Source: Actinomycetota bacterium (GTDB taxonomy: Bacteria > Actinomycetota > Thermoleophilia > UBA2241). From it: a stretch of 51,504 bases of DNA. Where the stretch lies: assembly GCA_012514235.1 (NCBI GenBank), contig JAAZAR010000045.1, positions 1 through 51,504 on the forward strand, given 5' to 3'. The notes under the pieces are model-generated. The model saw nothing but the letters and a program-made list of their open reading frames with translations. It was not told where the DNA came from and did not search any database. This document shows, piece by piece, positions 1 through 7,665 of this stretch. Position 1 is the stretch's first letter. Every line of letters starts with the position of its first letter. The position numbers and the translations under genes were made by a program.

Positions 1-2
1 AG

Positions 3-77
3 TCGCTCGAGGCGGTGCTCGCGAGGGCGGCGGACGCCGAGACGGTCGTGGAGGTGAGTGCGCTGCCGGCGGCGTGA
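3..77 (+). CDS. C-terminal end of an unidentified protein (partial)
   Basis: An open frame runs from the window edge to a TGA at 75-77, giving 24 residues rich in Ala, Val and Glu. Its high GC matches the main genome rather than the lower-GC strip that follows. Its stop overlaps a GTG at 74-76 in a GTGA arrangement. There is too little protein to assign a family, and it could be chance. Confidence 0.25.
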   Translation, partial: SLEAVLARAADAETVVEVSALPAA

Positions 78-373
78 CGCGAAGACCATCCCGACGAGGG
101 AGTTACACCACTACTCGGGACTTGACCTCGTCAAGGCTCGCCGCATACGAGGCTGAGGCAAGGGCGGCCGTTCATGGAGCCAAACTGGGTGGCTTCATAG
201 AAGCAGCAGAAAAGGCTGAGTTCAAAGGCAACAAGAAAAGGGCCCTCGACCAATACCAAGAGGCGCTGTACTTCTTGAAGACCGACGATATCGCGGATGA
301 TTCGCAGGCATCGGAGATTGCGCGAATCGCAGCCAAAGTTGAGAAACTAGGCGGTTCAACTCCAGCTAGTTAG
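74..373 (+). CDS. small hypothetical protein, helical, TPR-like C-terminus
   Basis: This is a 99-residue protein that I cannot name. From about residue 38 it reads as two or three amphipathic helices (AAEKAEFKG, then LDQYQEALYFL, then EIARIAAKVEKLGG). That pattern resembles a helix-turn-helix repeat unit and the C-terminal tails of small uncharacterised proteins. The N-terminal 30 residues are Arg/Ser/Thr rich and may not be translated, because the GTG at 74 has no clear Shine-Dalgarno; a later start is possible. Base composition is clearly less GC-rich than the housekeeping genes. It faces the next gene tail to tail with only 8 bases between them. Confidence 0.5.
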   Translation: MTRRPSRRGSYTTTRDLTSSRLAAYEAEARAAVHGAKLGGFIEAAEKAEFKGNKKRALDQYQEALYFLKTDDIADDSQASEIARIAAKVEKLGGSTPAS

Positions 374-381
374 TCAGTCTC

Positions 382-994
382 CTACTTCGCTGCTCGTTTC
401 TGGAGGCGCGCGGCGCGCTTCTCCCAGTCGCCGCCCCAGCCTTGTCGCGCTGCCTCATGGACCAGGTCGAGTGCCTCGGACACTTCACCCCGCTTCTCGA
501 ATCACGCAAAGCTGCTTGAAGCCATGATGCGCCGGCAGTGGGTCGCCGTACTCCTTGCGGAACTGGGCAGCCGCACGGGGGGCAAGAGCAATCTGCTTGT
601 CACACGCCGCGATAGCCATGCCCAACGCCTCAGGGTCTGAGTCCCGGTCCTTGTAGTAGGTCCGAATCTGCGCCTGATACATGAAGTGGACAGCGAGCAC
701 GTCACTCTCCGACGCGGCAAGCTCACTCGCCTTATCCAGCATGCGACGCGCTAGCGGACGGTCGGCGGGTTTCTGGAGCCATCCAGCAAGGCCGGAAAGG
801 AGCTGCGTGGCATTGCCACTGGTCCAATCGATTCTGCCTTGGGTCAATGGGCGCTCTTGGGCGCTACCCATCGGTTGGTATGTGGCTTCGATGTAGTCGC
901 GCTCGCTTTCGCTGAAGGTCTCGAGCCACCAATCTTCAAGCTGGAAGCAGCCGATTTGGCCATCAATCCTCTTGTTGGTGCCGAACAGTCCCAT
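382..994 (-). pseudogene. TPR-like hypothetical protein, apparently frameshifted near its 3' end
   Basis: From ATG 994, with a good GAGGAGAAG ribosome site upstream, the frame gives 169 residues ending at a stop at 485. The last part reads FKQLCVIREAG. The other frame continues with FEKRGEVSEALDLVHEAARQ and ends in RAARLQKRAAK at TAG 382-384. That tail looks like the usual end of small TPR-type proteins, where a FKQLA-I-EKRG-EAL pattern followed by a QGW-type helix is typical. The break is around 498-505 and needs one base removed or two added. The intact product would be about 203 residues. Function is unknown. It could be a real decay event or a sequencing error. The gene shares the lower GC of its convergent neighbour. 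Confidence 0.55.
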
Positions 995-1127
995 GCGGCT
1001 TCTCCTCGAGTTGCCAACCTAGAGCTTGGTTTGCATTCGGTTTGCAGTTGCCGTCATGACCGATGTCCTGGAGTTGCTCCGAGGCAGCAGTTTGCACTCT
1101 GGAACCGGACGTTTTGCAGGCAGAACA

Positions 1128-1217
1128 TGGTGCCGGAGCCGGGAATCGAACCCGGACGCCGCACTCGGCGACAGAGGAGTTTAAGTCCCCGGCGTCTACC
1201 AGTTCCGCCACTCCGGC
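1128..1217 (-). tRNA. tRNA-Leu (UAA anticodon)
   Basis: On the minus strand the acceptor stem GCCGGAG (1217-1211) pairs with CTCCGGC (1138-1132), followed by discriminator A and an encoded CCA at 1130-1128. The anticodon arm has a GGGGA/TCCTC stem and the loop CTTAAAC, so the anticodon is TAA. The long variable arm (CTGTCGCCGAGTGCGGC region) is that of a class II tRNA, and the T-arm contains GGTTCGATTCC. It marks the boundary between the lower-GC strip (about 80-1125) and the high-GC chromosome, so it is a plausible integration site. Confidence 0.96.
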
Positions 1218-1270
1218 ACGGCTGAAAGTATAAGCCGGGCGCGGCGGCGCGGGCAGCGGAGGTGCGGCGG

Positions 1271-1375
1271 TCAGCGGGCGGGCGGACCGAACGCGCCGGT
1301 GACGAACAGCCAGGCGGCGAAGGTGAAGAGCGGTGCGATCACGGCGTAGCGGAACGTCAGACGGCGCAGCAGCAC
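1271..1375 (-). CDS. small single-pass membrane protein (34 aa)
   Basis: Starting at GTG 1375, with GGGAGGT five bases upstream, the frame encodes 34 residues: a basic start (MLLRRLTFRY), one hydrophobic stretch of about 18 residues (AVIAPLFTFAAWLFVTGAF) and a short PPAR tail. This fits a single-pass membrane miniprotein. A promoter-like element lies about 40-65 bases upstream on the same strand. No family is recognised. The same transcript would run on into tRNA-Leu, so the promoter may belong to the tRNA instead. Confidence is moderate because the frame is short, but the ribosome site and hydrophobic profile both support it. Confidence 0.45.
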   Translation of the reverse strand: MLLRRLTFRYAVIAPLFTFAAWLFVTGAFGPPAR

Positions 1376-1411
1376 GGAGGACCTCCCATGAACGACGGCG
1401 TGCTGTCGGGC

Positions 1412-1441
1412 AAGCTACAGGCCGACGGCGGGGCCGGTCAA
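1412..1441 (-). promoter_or_regulatory. sigma70-type promoter for the small membrane ORF and/or tRNA-Leu
   Basis: On the minus strand TTGACC (1441-1436) is separated by 18 bases from TAGCTT (1417-1412). Transcription would start near 1405, giving a leader of about 30 bases to the GTG at 1375. Both hexamers deviate modestly from consensus. It lies downstream of the exopolyphosphatase stop. Confidence 0.4.
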
Positions 1442-1545
1442 CCCTCTGAAACTAGGAGGAGAAGATCCAAACCGTCGACTGGTCCGGGCGCCGGGCCGAT
1501 GCCGGTCGGCCGCCCGCCGACGACAGCCGGTCGGCCGACGGCCGG

Positions 1546-2535
1546 TCAGGACGGGGTCAGCGAGCCCTCGACGAGAGCCAGAGCGGCGCCCTCCAGAAGG
1601 TCGGCCTCGCTGACGATCACGGCGTCGAGGCCGAACGCGCGCAGTGCCTCGCGAGCGATCAGCGCACCGGCGAGGATCACGTCCTCACGACCCGGCTGGA
1701 TGCCCGGCAGACGGCCGCGCTCGGCGCTCGTCATGGCGGCGAACCGGGAGACGGCCGTCTCGATATCGCCGAGCGACAGCACATGCCCCTGCACCCGTGA
1801 CGCGTCGTACTCGGTCATCCCCAGCTTGGTGGCGACGAGCGTGGTGTAGGTCCCGGCGACGCCGACGGCGGCGCGCACCGCGTCGCGCAGGTCCGCAGGC
1901 ACGGCCTCCTCGACGGCGGCGGCCACGTGGTCGGCGAGAGCCTCGACCTCGTCCCGCGTCGGCGGGTCGGCGTGGAAGAAGCGTTCCGTGAGCCGCACCA
2001 CGCCGACGTCAAGGCTCTGCACGGAGTCCGGAGGCTGACCGGCCGCCCCGACGGCGAACTCCGTGCTCCCGCCGCCGATGTCGACCAGCAGCAGCGGACC
2101 CGGGGGCGGGGATCCGTCCGCACGCCAGCCCTCCTCCCGCACCGGACCGGAGGGCGTCGGGCGCGCGAGCCACGAGGTCCCTCCCCTGAAGGCGAGCGCG
2201 CCCTCCTCCTCCCCGGCCAGCACGCGCCAGGGGAGGGCGAAGTCGCGTTCCACGCCCGCGAGGAAGGTGCGGCCATCCGCGGCGTCGCGCAGGACGCTCG
2301 TGGCGATGAGGAGGCGTCGCTCGGGTCGGTACGCCCGTACGCGCGCCTCGTAGTCCGACAGGCACGCCCGTGTGCGCACCACGGCGTCGGGGTGCAGCCG
2401 GCCCGTGTCGTCCACGCCCTGACCGAGCCTGACCACCGTCGTCACCCTCGCATCCTGTCGCACGATGCCGCCGGCGACGTCTGCGAGGAAGAGCCGGCAC
2501 GTGTTCGTGCCGAGATCGATGATGGCGACTCTCAC
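1546..2535 (-). CDS. ppx: exopolyphosphatase / guanosine pentaphosphatase family (Ppx/GppA)
   Basis: A 329-residue protein of the ASKHA phosphatase superfamily that hydrolyses terminal phosphate from polyphosphate and/or pppGpp. The N-terminus carries the phosphate-1 loop as AIIDLGTNTCRLFLADV, and around residue 130 there is the second phosphate loop DIGGGSTEF. The length is that of the short actinobacterial Ppx2 type, which lacks the C-terminal HD-like domain of the longer E. coli enzyme. I start it at GTG 2535, which overlaps the stop of the DUF501 gene (GTGA); the open frame upstream is only read-through of another frame. It is the last gene of the enolase-DivIC-DUF501-Ppx block, the standard order in Actinomycetota. 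Confidence 0.92.
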   Translation of the reverse strand: MRVAIIDLGTNTCRLFLADVAGGIVRQDARVTTVVRLGQGVDDTGRLHPDAVVRTRACLSDYEARVRAYRPERRLLIATSVLRDAADGRTFLAGVERDFALPWRVLAGEEEGALAFRGGTSWLARPTPSGPVREEGWRADGSPPPGPLLLVDIGGGSTEFAVGAAGQPPDSVQSLDVGVVRLTERFFHADPPTRDEVEALADHVAAAVEEAVPADLRDAVRAAVGVAGTYTTLVATKLGMTEYDASRVQGHVLSLGDIETAVSRFAAMTSAERGRLPGIQPGREDVILAGALIAREALRAFGLDAVIVSEADLLEGAALALVEGSLTPS

Positions 2536-3158
2536 GCCGGCTCGCCTCCGCGCGAGCCCGCGCCGTCCCCAGGCGCCGGTGGGTGGGCGGGCACCCCGGA
2601 GCCCTCGACGGCGCCGGCGTCCGCGGAGAGAAGCGCCGCGCAGCGACGATCGCGACACCAGGGACCGGCCACCTCGGCGAGGATCGCCTCGCCGAGCTCG
2701 TACCCGGGGCGGGCGAGAGCGTGCGCGACGTGCGCGTGCAGGCACTTGACGGTCAGAAGGTCGACGACGCCGCCCACGCCGGTGGAGAGCGAGTCGCCGT
2801 CGTCCACCATCCGCAGCTCGTGTGCGCGCGCGAGGTCCGCGCGGCGGATGGCCGAGTCGGCCGCCGCCTCGGCCGCCGAGCGTGCGAGCTCCGGCTCCGA
2901 GGCCACCCGCGCCGTCCAGCGCGCCACGCCGCCGTCGCTCTCCACTCTGGAGACGGCGGCGACGAGCGTCGGACATGTGCAGTAGTAGAGCGTGGGGAAC
3001 GGCCGGCCGCGATCGTCGTACGGCAGGTCCTCCACCACGGCGGGGAACCCGTAGGGACACCGCGCCGGCACGCTCGTCATCGGGTGCGGCGGCCGGCCGA
3101 GCTGACCGGCGACGACGACCGCGTCCTCGCCGGTCACCAGTCGGGGCCGGCCGTTCAC
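2532..3158 (-). CDS. DUF501 domain protein
   Basis: A 208-residue protein with the DUF501 pattern: an N-terminal QLGRPP, then RCPYGFPAVVEDLPYDDRG and PFPTLYYCTCP, with a later conserved LH-H-AHALARPGYELGE segment. The family is confined mostly to Actinomycetota and its biochemical role is not established. It nearly always sits between the FtsB/DivIC-like gene and exopolyphosphatase, as here, which suggests a link to division or polyphosphate control. The cysteines in CPYG, CTCP, KCLHAH and the C-terminal WCRDRRC could bind a metal. The last 30 residues are a low-complexity Gly/Ala/Pro tail. ATG 3158 lies 7 bases after the previous stop. Confidence 0.88.
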   Translation of the reverse strand: MNGRPRLVTGEDAVVVAGQLGRPPHPMTSVPARCPYGFPAVVEDLPYDDRGRPFPTLYYCTCPTLVAAVSRVESDGGVARWTARVASEPELARSAAEAAADSAIRRADLARAHELRMVDDGDSLSTGVGGVVDLLTVKCLHAHVAHALARPGYELGEAILAEVAGPWCRDRRCAALLSADAGAVEGSGVPAHPPAPGDGAGSRGGEPA

Positions 3159-3165
3159 GGCGACC

Positions 3166-3612
3166 TCAGTGCAGCAGCGTGCGCCACAGGTCCTCGATGC
3201 GGTCGAGGACGGAGATCGACGCTTCCGTCGGGGCAGTCGGCGTGGCGAGAGCGGCCTCGTCGCCCTCCCCCGGCAGGCCCTTGATGACGAACACCTGGGT
3301 GCCGGGCGGCACGAGCATGGAGTCGGACCGCGCCAGCTGGGCGATGTACGCCTTGGTGCCGAGACGCTCGACCTCCCGCTCCAGGGCCCTGTTGTCCCGC
3401 CGCGCTGCCTGCAGCTCGGCCACGGCCTTCTCGTGGCGGTCCTGCTGGGCGAAGAAGGCCCGCAGGGGCGAGACGTAGAACGCGGCGCCGATCACGAGCA
3501 GGGCGAGCAGCGCCAGGCGGCCCAGATGAGGGCGCGGAGCCCGGCTGCGCCCTCCCGCGGGTGCTCGCCGCGAACCCCGTGAGGAGTCCGCTGCCGTTGT
3601 CGCCTGCGCCAC
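3166..3612 (-). CDS. ftsB: septum formation initiator protein, FtsB/DivIC family
   Basis: A bitopic division protein. A basic N-terminal cytoplasmic segment is followed by one membrane helix (LALLALLVIGAAFYVSPL), then a coiled coil with heptads (QQDRHEKAVAELQAARRDNRALEREVERL) and the family hallmark YIAQLARSDSMLVPPGTQVFVIKG. In the known system FtsB pairs with FtsL/FtsQ in the divisome. I place the start at GTG 3612 because GGGAGC lies about eight bases upstream. GTG 3648 in the same frame would add 12 residues but has no clear ribosome site. It is followed 7 bases later by DUF501. The C-terminal 40 residues are low complexity. Confidence 0.88.
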   Translation of the reverse strand: MAQATTAADSSRGSRRAPAGGRSRAPRPHLGRLALLALLVIGAAFYVSPLRAFFAQQDRHEKAVAELQAARRDNRALEREVERLGTKAYIAQLARSDSMLVPPGTQVFVIKGLPGEGDEAALATPTAPTEASISVLDRIEDLWRTLLH

Positions 3613-3683
3613 GCCTCCTGCTCCCGGCTCGCCGTTGGCCGCCCGCACTGCGCAGGGCGGCCCCTTCTCGTCTTAGAAGGTTC

Positions 3684-3719
3684 GCGGCCGCCGGGGCGAG
3701 TCCCTGCCCCGGCGGCCGC
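3684..3719 (-). terminator. strong GC hairpin after the zinc-ribbon/TPR gene
   Basis: Perfect 14-bp arms (GCGGCCGCCGGGGC and its complement) enclose an 8-base loop. It lies 37 bases past the stop of the zinc-ribbon/TPR gene and before ftsB. There is no T-run, so it may be a GC-type or partial terminator separating the two genes. Confidence 0.55.
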
Positions 3720-3734
3720 CGACCCGAACGAGTC

Positions 3735-3751
3735 GTCACACCTGGTGTGAC
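3735..3751. promoter_or_regulatory. 17-bp perfect palindrome, operator-like
   Basis: GTCACACC-T-GGTGTGAC is a perfect inverted repeat with a one-base centre. It sits 5 bases beyond the stop of the zinc-ribbon/TPR gene and before the ftsB operon. This size and symmetry fit a dimeric regulator site, but no regulator can be named. Confidence 0.35.
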
Positions 3752-3755
3752 GGCG

Positions 3756-4535
3756 TCACTTCATCGAGGAGAGCGCCTGCAGGCTCTCGTCGGCCTGCTT
3801 GCCGGCCTCCGACTCGGGGTCGATGGCGACGGCCTTGGTGAACGCGCTCTTGGCCTGCTGGTACATCTTCTCCGCCTGCTCGGCGTCGCCGCTCTGCTCC
3901 ACGATGCGGCCCTCGTGGCTCAGGAAGATGCCCTTGTTGAGCCAGCCCTTCTGGAAGTCGGGATTGTCCTTGAGGACGACCTCGATCTGCTGCAGTGCGC
4001 CGTCGATGTCGCCGCTGTAGAACAACGAGACCGCGAAGTCGGTGCCGACTCCCGGATCGGTCGCCTCCTTGGCCCACGCGGCGGCGTAGACCTTGGCGGC
4101 GGCGGCGAAGTAGGCGCCGCCCTGATCGAAGTTCTGCTGCTGGAAGGCCGAGTCGCCCTGGTCGTACAGCTCGTTGGCGCGCTGGACGAGCTCCTCGTAG
4201 CTGCCGGTGGTGTCGGCCGAGACGGGTTCGACGGAGGCTCCGCTCGCGGCCGCGGACGTGTCGTCGCCGGACCCGCTGCCGAAGCCGCCGGAGACCATGA
4301 CGACGACGATGATGACCACGACGGCGAGGGCGGCGAACGCCCCCCAGATGACGGCCGGGGAGAGCCGGCGCGGGCCGCCTGCGGCCGGCGCCGCGGTCGA
4401 GGCCGCCTCGCTACGCTCGGCGGCCTCGGAACCGGCTTTGCCGCTCAGGGCCTTCTTGACGCCGGCCAGGTTCGCGCCGCACTCGGGGCAGAACCTGGCT
4501 TCGCCGGCGTCGTTGCCGCATTCGGGACAGTACAT
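3756..4535 (-). CDS. zinc-ribbon, single-TM, TPR-type membrane protein
   Basis: A 259-residue protein with three parts. An N-terminal zinc ribbon has two CxxC pairs (C3/C6 and C16/C19, MYCPECG and FCPECG). A linker leads to one membrane helix at about 60-82 (AVIWGAFAALAVVVIIVVVMV). The outer domain from about 110 to the end is made of helical repeats resembling TPRs (YEELVQRANELYDQG, DGALQQIEVVLKDNPDFQKGWLNKGI, AKSAFTKAVAIDPESEAG). The arrangement suggests a membrane-anchored scaffold with a cytoplasmic metal-binding head. No enzymatic motif is seen and no function is known. The start is supported by AAAGGAAGC upstream. It lies directly downstream of eno on the same strand, 153 bases away. 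Confidence 0.75.
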   Translation of the reverse strand: MYCPECGNDAGEARFCPECGANLAGVKKALSGKAGSEAAERSEAASTAAPAAGGPRRLSPAVIWGAFAALAVVVIIVVVMVSGGFGSGSGDDTSAAASGASVEPVSADTTGSYEELVQRANELYDQGDSAFQQQNFDQGGAYFAAAAKVYAAAWAKEATDPGVGTDFAVSLFYSGDIDGALQQIEVVLKDNPDFQKGWLNKGIFLSHEGRIVEQSGDAEQAEKMYQQAKSAFTKAVAIDPESEAGKQADESLQALSSMK

Positions 4536-4688
4536 GCTCGTGCTTCCTTTGGGTGAAGGGTGGGACGTAGCAGGCTCGACCGCGATACGGTCGGCGGTAT
4601 CTAGGAGACAGTGTGCGGCACGACCGCCTCCCTCTGCAACTCGACCGACCGGGACCTCCCCGGGACGTCGCCCGCCGGTCGCCCCCGG

Positions 4689-6068
<1,380 letters not shown>

Positions 6069-6104
6069 CTATCACACCACTCGCCCCCGGCTCCGTCACG
6101 GCAG

Positions 6105-6137
6105 TTGACCGGGCCGTTCATCGGGAACATTCCCGAT
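6105..6137 (+). promoter_or_regulatory. possible promoter with an 18-bp palindromic operator
   Basis: TTGACC at 6105-6110 is a fair -35 box. The near-perfect palindrome ATCGGGAACATTCCCGAT (6120-6137, 8-bp arms, 2-base centre) covers the region where the -10 box would lie. It is 25 bases before the ATG of the small zinc-ribbon gene and in the divergent region upstream of eno. A regulator bound here could block either gene. No recognisable -10 is visible, so the promoter call is weaker than the palindrome itself. Confidence 0.4.
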
Positions 6138-6162
6138 GTGGGGACGGAAGAAGGGGGTGACC

Positions 6163-6303
6163 ATGCAAGGGCCTTACTACGAGTGCAAGGACTGCGGCTG
6201 CACGTTCACGAAGACGGAACTTCTCTCCGACATCGAGGAGGATCTGATCTCGTGCCCCGAATGCGGCGGCCTCGACATCGCGCTGGTGGAGGAGGCGGCC
6301 TGA
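6163..6303 (+). CDS. small zinc-ribbon protein (46 aa)
   Basis: A 46-residue protein starting at ATG 6163 after an AGGGGGTGA ribosome site and ending at TGA 6301-6303. It contains two CxxC knuckles, YECKDCGCTF and ISCPECGGLD, in the layout of small single-ribbon proteins related to the FmdB/rubredoxin-like regulatory zinc ribbons. The acidic tail IALVEEAA has no other motif. Its function is unknown. It is a lone plus-strand gene between two minus-strand operons, with its own palindrome-containing upstream region. Confidence 0.78.
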   Translation: MQGPYYECKDCGCTFTKTELLSDIEEDLISCPECGGLDIALVEEAA

Positions 6304-6317
6304 AGGGGCCGCCGCCG

Positions 6318-7640
6318 TCAGGCGCCGGCGCCCGCGGGCGGCTCGCCGCCCGGAGCCGGCGCCTCTCCGGCCTTGGCGCGCTGGTAGTACTCCTCCTGCG
6401 CCGGCAGGTCGAGTGACGTCCAGTCGCGCCCTTCGGCGGCGGACAGCGCGACCGCCGCCGTCACGCGACGCTCGAACCGGTTGCCGGCCTCGCGCAGCGC
6501 GAGCTCCGGGTCCACGTGCAGCAGGCGGGCGACGTTGACGGTGGCGAACAGAAGGTCGCCGACCTCGTGCGCCACACGCGGGTCGCCGCGGTCCGGATCG
6601 GCACGAGGGGGCCGCTCATCGGCGCGCGGCGGCCCCACCGTACCGGAGCGGTCCGCGGCGGCAGCCTGCGCCTCCGCGGCCTCGCGGAAGAGCTCCGCCA
6701 GCTCGGCGTGCTCCTCGGCGATCTTGGGGAACGCCTCCGACGCCGAGTCCCAGTCGAACCCGACGCTCGCGGCGCGCTGCTGCAGCTTCTTGGCGTAGAG
6801 CAGCGCGGGGAACCCGGCCGGCACGTCGTGGAAGATGCCCTGCCGGCCCTCCTGCTCCACCTTGATCCGCTCCCAGCGGTCCTTGACGTCCTTGGGCGTC
6901 TCGGCGACGTCGCTGCCGAAGATGTGGGGATGCCGGCGGATGAGCTTGGCCTCGATCTCGTGCGCCACGCTGCCGAGGTCGCCGGCGTCCTGCTCGCTCA
7001 GCATGAGCGAGAGCAGCACCACCTGCAGCAGCAAGTCGCCCAGCTCGCCGTGCTCCGCGGTGAGGTCACCGGCGGCCACGGCGTCGGCGAGCTCGTGGAC
7101 CTCCTCCACCGTGTAGCCGATGATGTCGCGAGGCGTCTGCTCGCGGTCCCACGGACACTCGACACGGAGCACGTCCACGATCCGCTTGAGCGAGACGAGC
7201 TCCTGCCCCAGCAGGGCATCGTCGAAGACGGGGCCCTCGGGCACGGTGACGATGCCGGGGGAGGCGCCGGGCGTCGACTGACCGGCGACGGCAAGAGGCG
7301 ACAGGCCGGCGGCACCCGGGGCGGCCCGCCGGCGCAGCTCGCGCGCGAGCTGAGGGCCGACGGGACCGGCGAGCGCCACGACGACGTCGCTGTCCACCGC
7401 CAGGCGGACGAGATCGTCGAGGGCCTCGCCGTCGGCGGGGTCCAGCTCGAGCAGACGGCCGTAGCCGAGGTCGGCGGCCTCGGCCACGAGCTCCCGGAGC
7501 TCGCCGTCGAGGCCGGCGGGGACGTACACCGCCGGCACGGAGCCGGCAGCAGAAACGGCGCCGCCGCCGGAGAGGGCCCGCAGCGAGGCTGCGGGCGCCG
7601 CTCCGGCGGCGGCGCCGATGTACACGAGCGAGAGGCTCAC
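6318..7640 (-). CDS. mazG: nucleoside triphosphate pyrophosphohydrolase MazG with atypical N-terminus
   Basis: A 440-residue house-cleaning enzyme converting NTPs to NMP plus PPi. Two MazG domains are visible. The first spans about 140-240 (CPWDREQTPRDIIGYTVEEVHELADAV, then ELGDLLLQVVLLSLM). The second spans about 280-410 (GFPALLYAKKLQQRAASVGFDW, then AEEHAELAELF and HEVGDLLFATVNVARLL). The ExxE and ExxD metal ligands of the catalytic domain are present. The first 130 residues are Ala/Gly/Leu rich and carry no intact tetrapyrrole-methylase motifs; they may be a reduced remnant of that domain, which is fused to MazG in some Gram-positives. A roughly 30-residue Pro/Arg/Asp-rich insert interrupts the second domain. 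GTG 7640 has only a weak ribosome site. Confidence 0.9.
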   Translation of the reverse strand: MSLSLVYIGAAAGAAPAASLRALSGGGAVSAAGSVPAVYVPAGLDGELRELVAEAADLGYGRLLELDPADGEALDDLVRLAVDSDVVVALAGPVGPQLARELRRRAAPGAAGLSPLAVAGQSTPGASPGIVTVPEGPVFDDALLGQELVSLKRIVDVLRVECPWDREQTPRDIIGYTVEEVHELADAVAAGDLTAEHGELGDLLLQVVLLSLMLSEQDAGDLGSVAHEIEAKLIRRHPHIFGSDVAETPKDVKDRWERIKVEQEGRQGIFHDVPAGFPALLYAKKLQQRAASVGFDWDSASEAFPKIAEEHAELAELFREAAEAQAAAADRSGTVGPPRADERPPRADPDRGDPRVAHEVGDLLFATVNVARLLHVDPELALREAGNRFERRVTAAVALSAAEGRDWTSLDLPAQEEYYQRAKAGEAPAPGGEPPAGAGA

Positions 7641-7665
7641 GGCCGATCGCCCCCCGCGGTCGCCC

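Noticed and set aside
1..1130. Integrase or att direct repeat for the tRNA-Leu-linked strip
   Set aside because: No integrase-like frame and no copy of the tRNA 3' end could be found between 1 and 1130. The integration idea rests only on composition and position.
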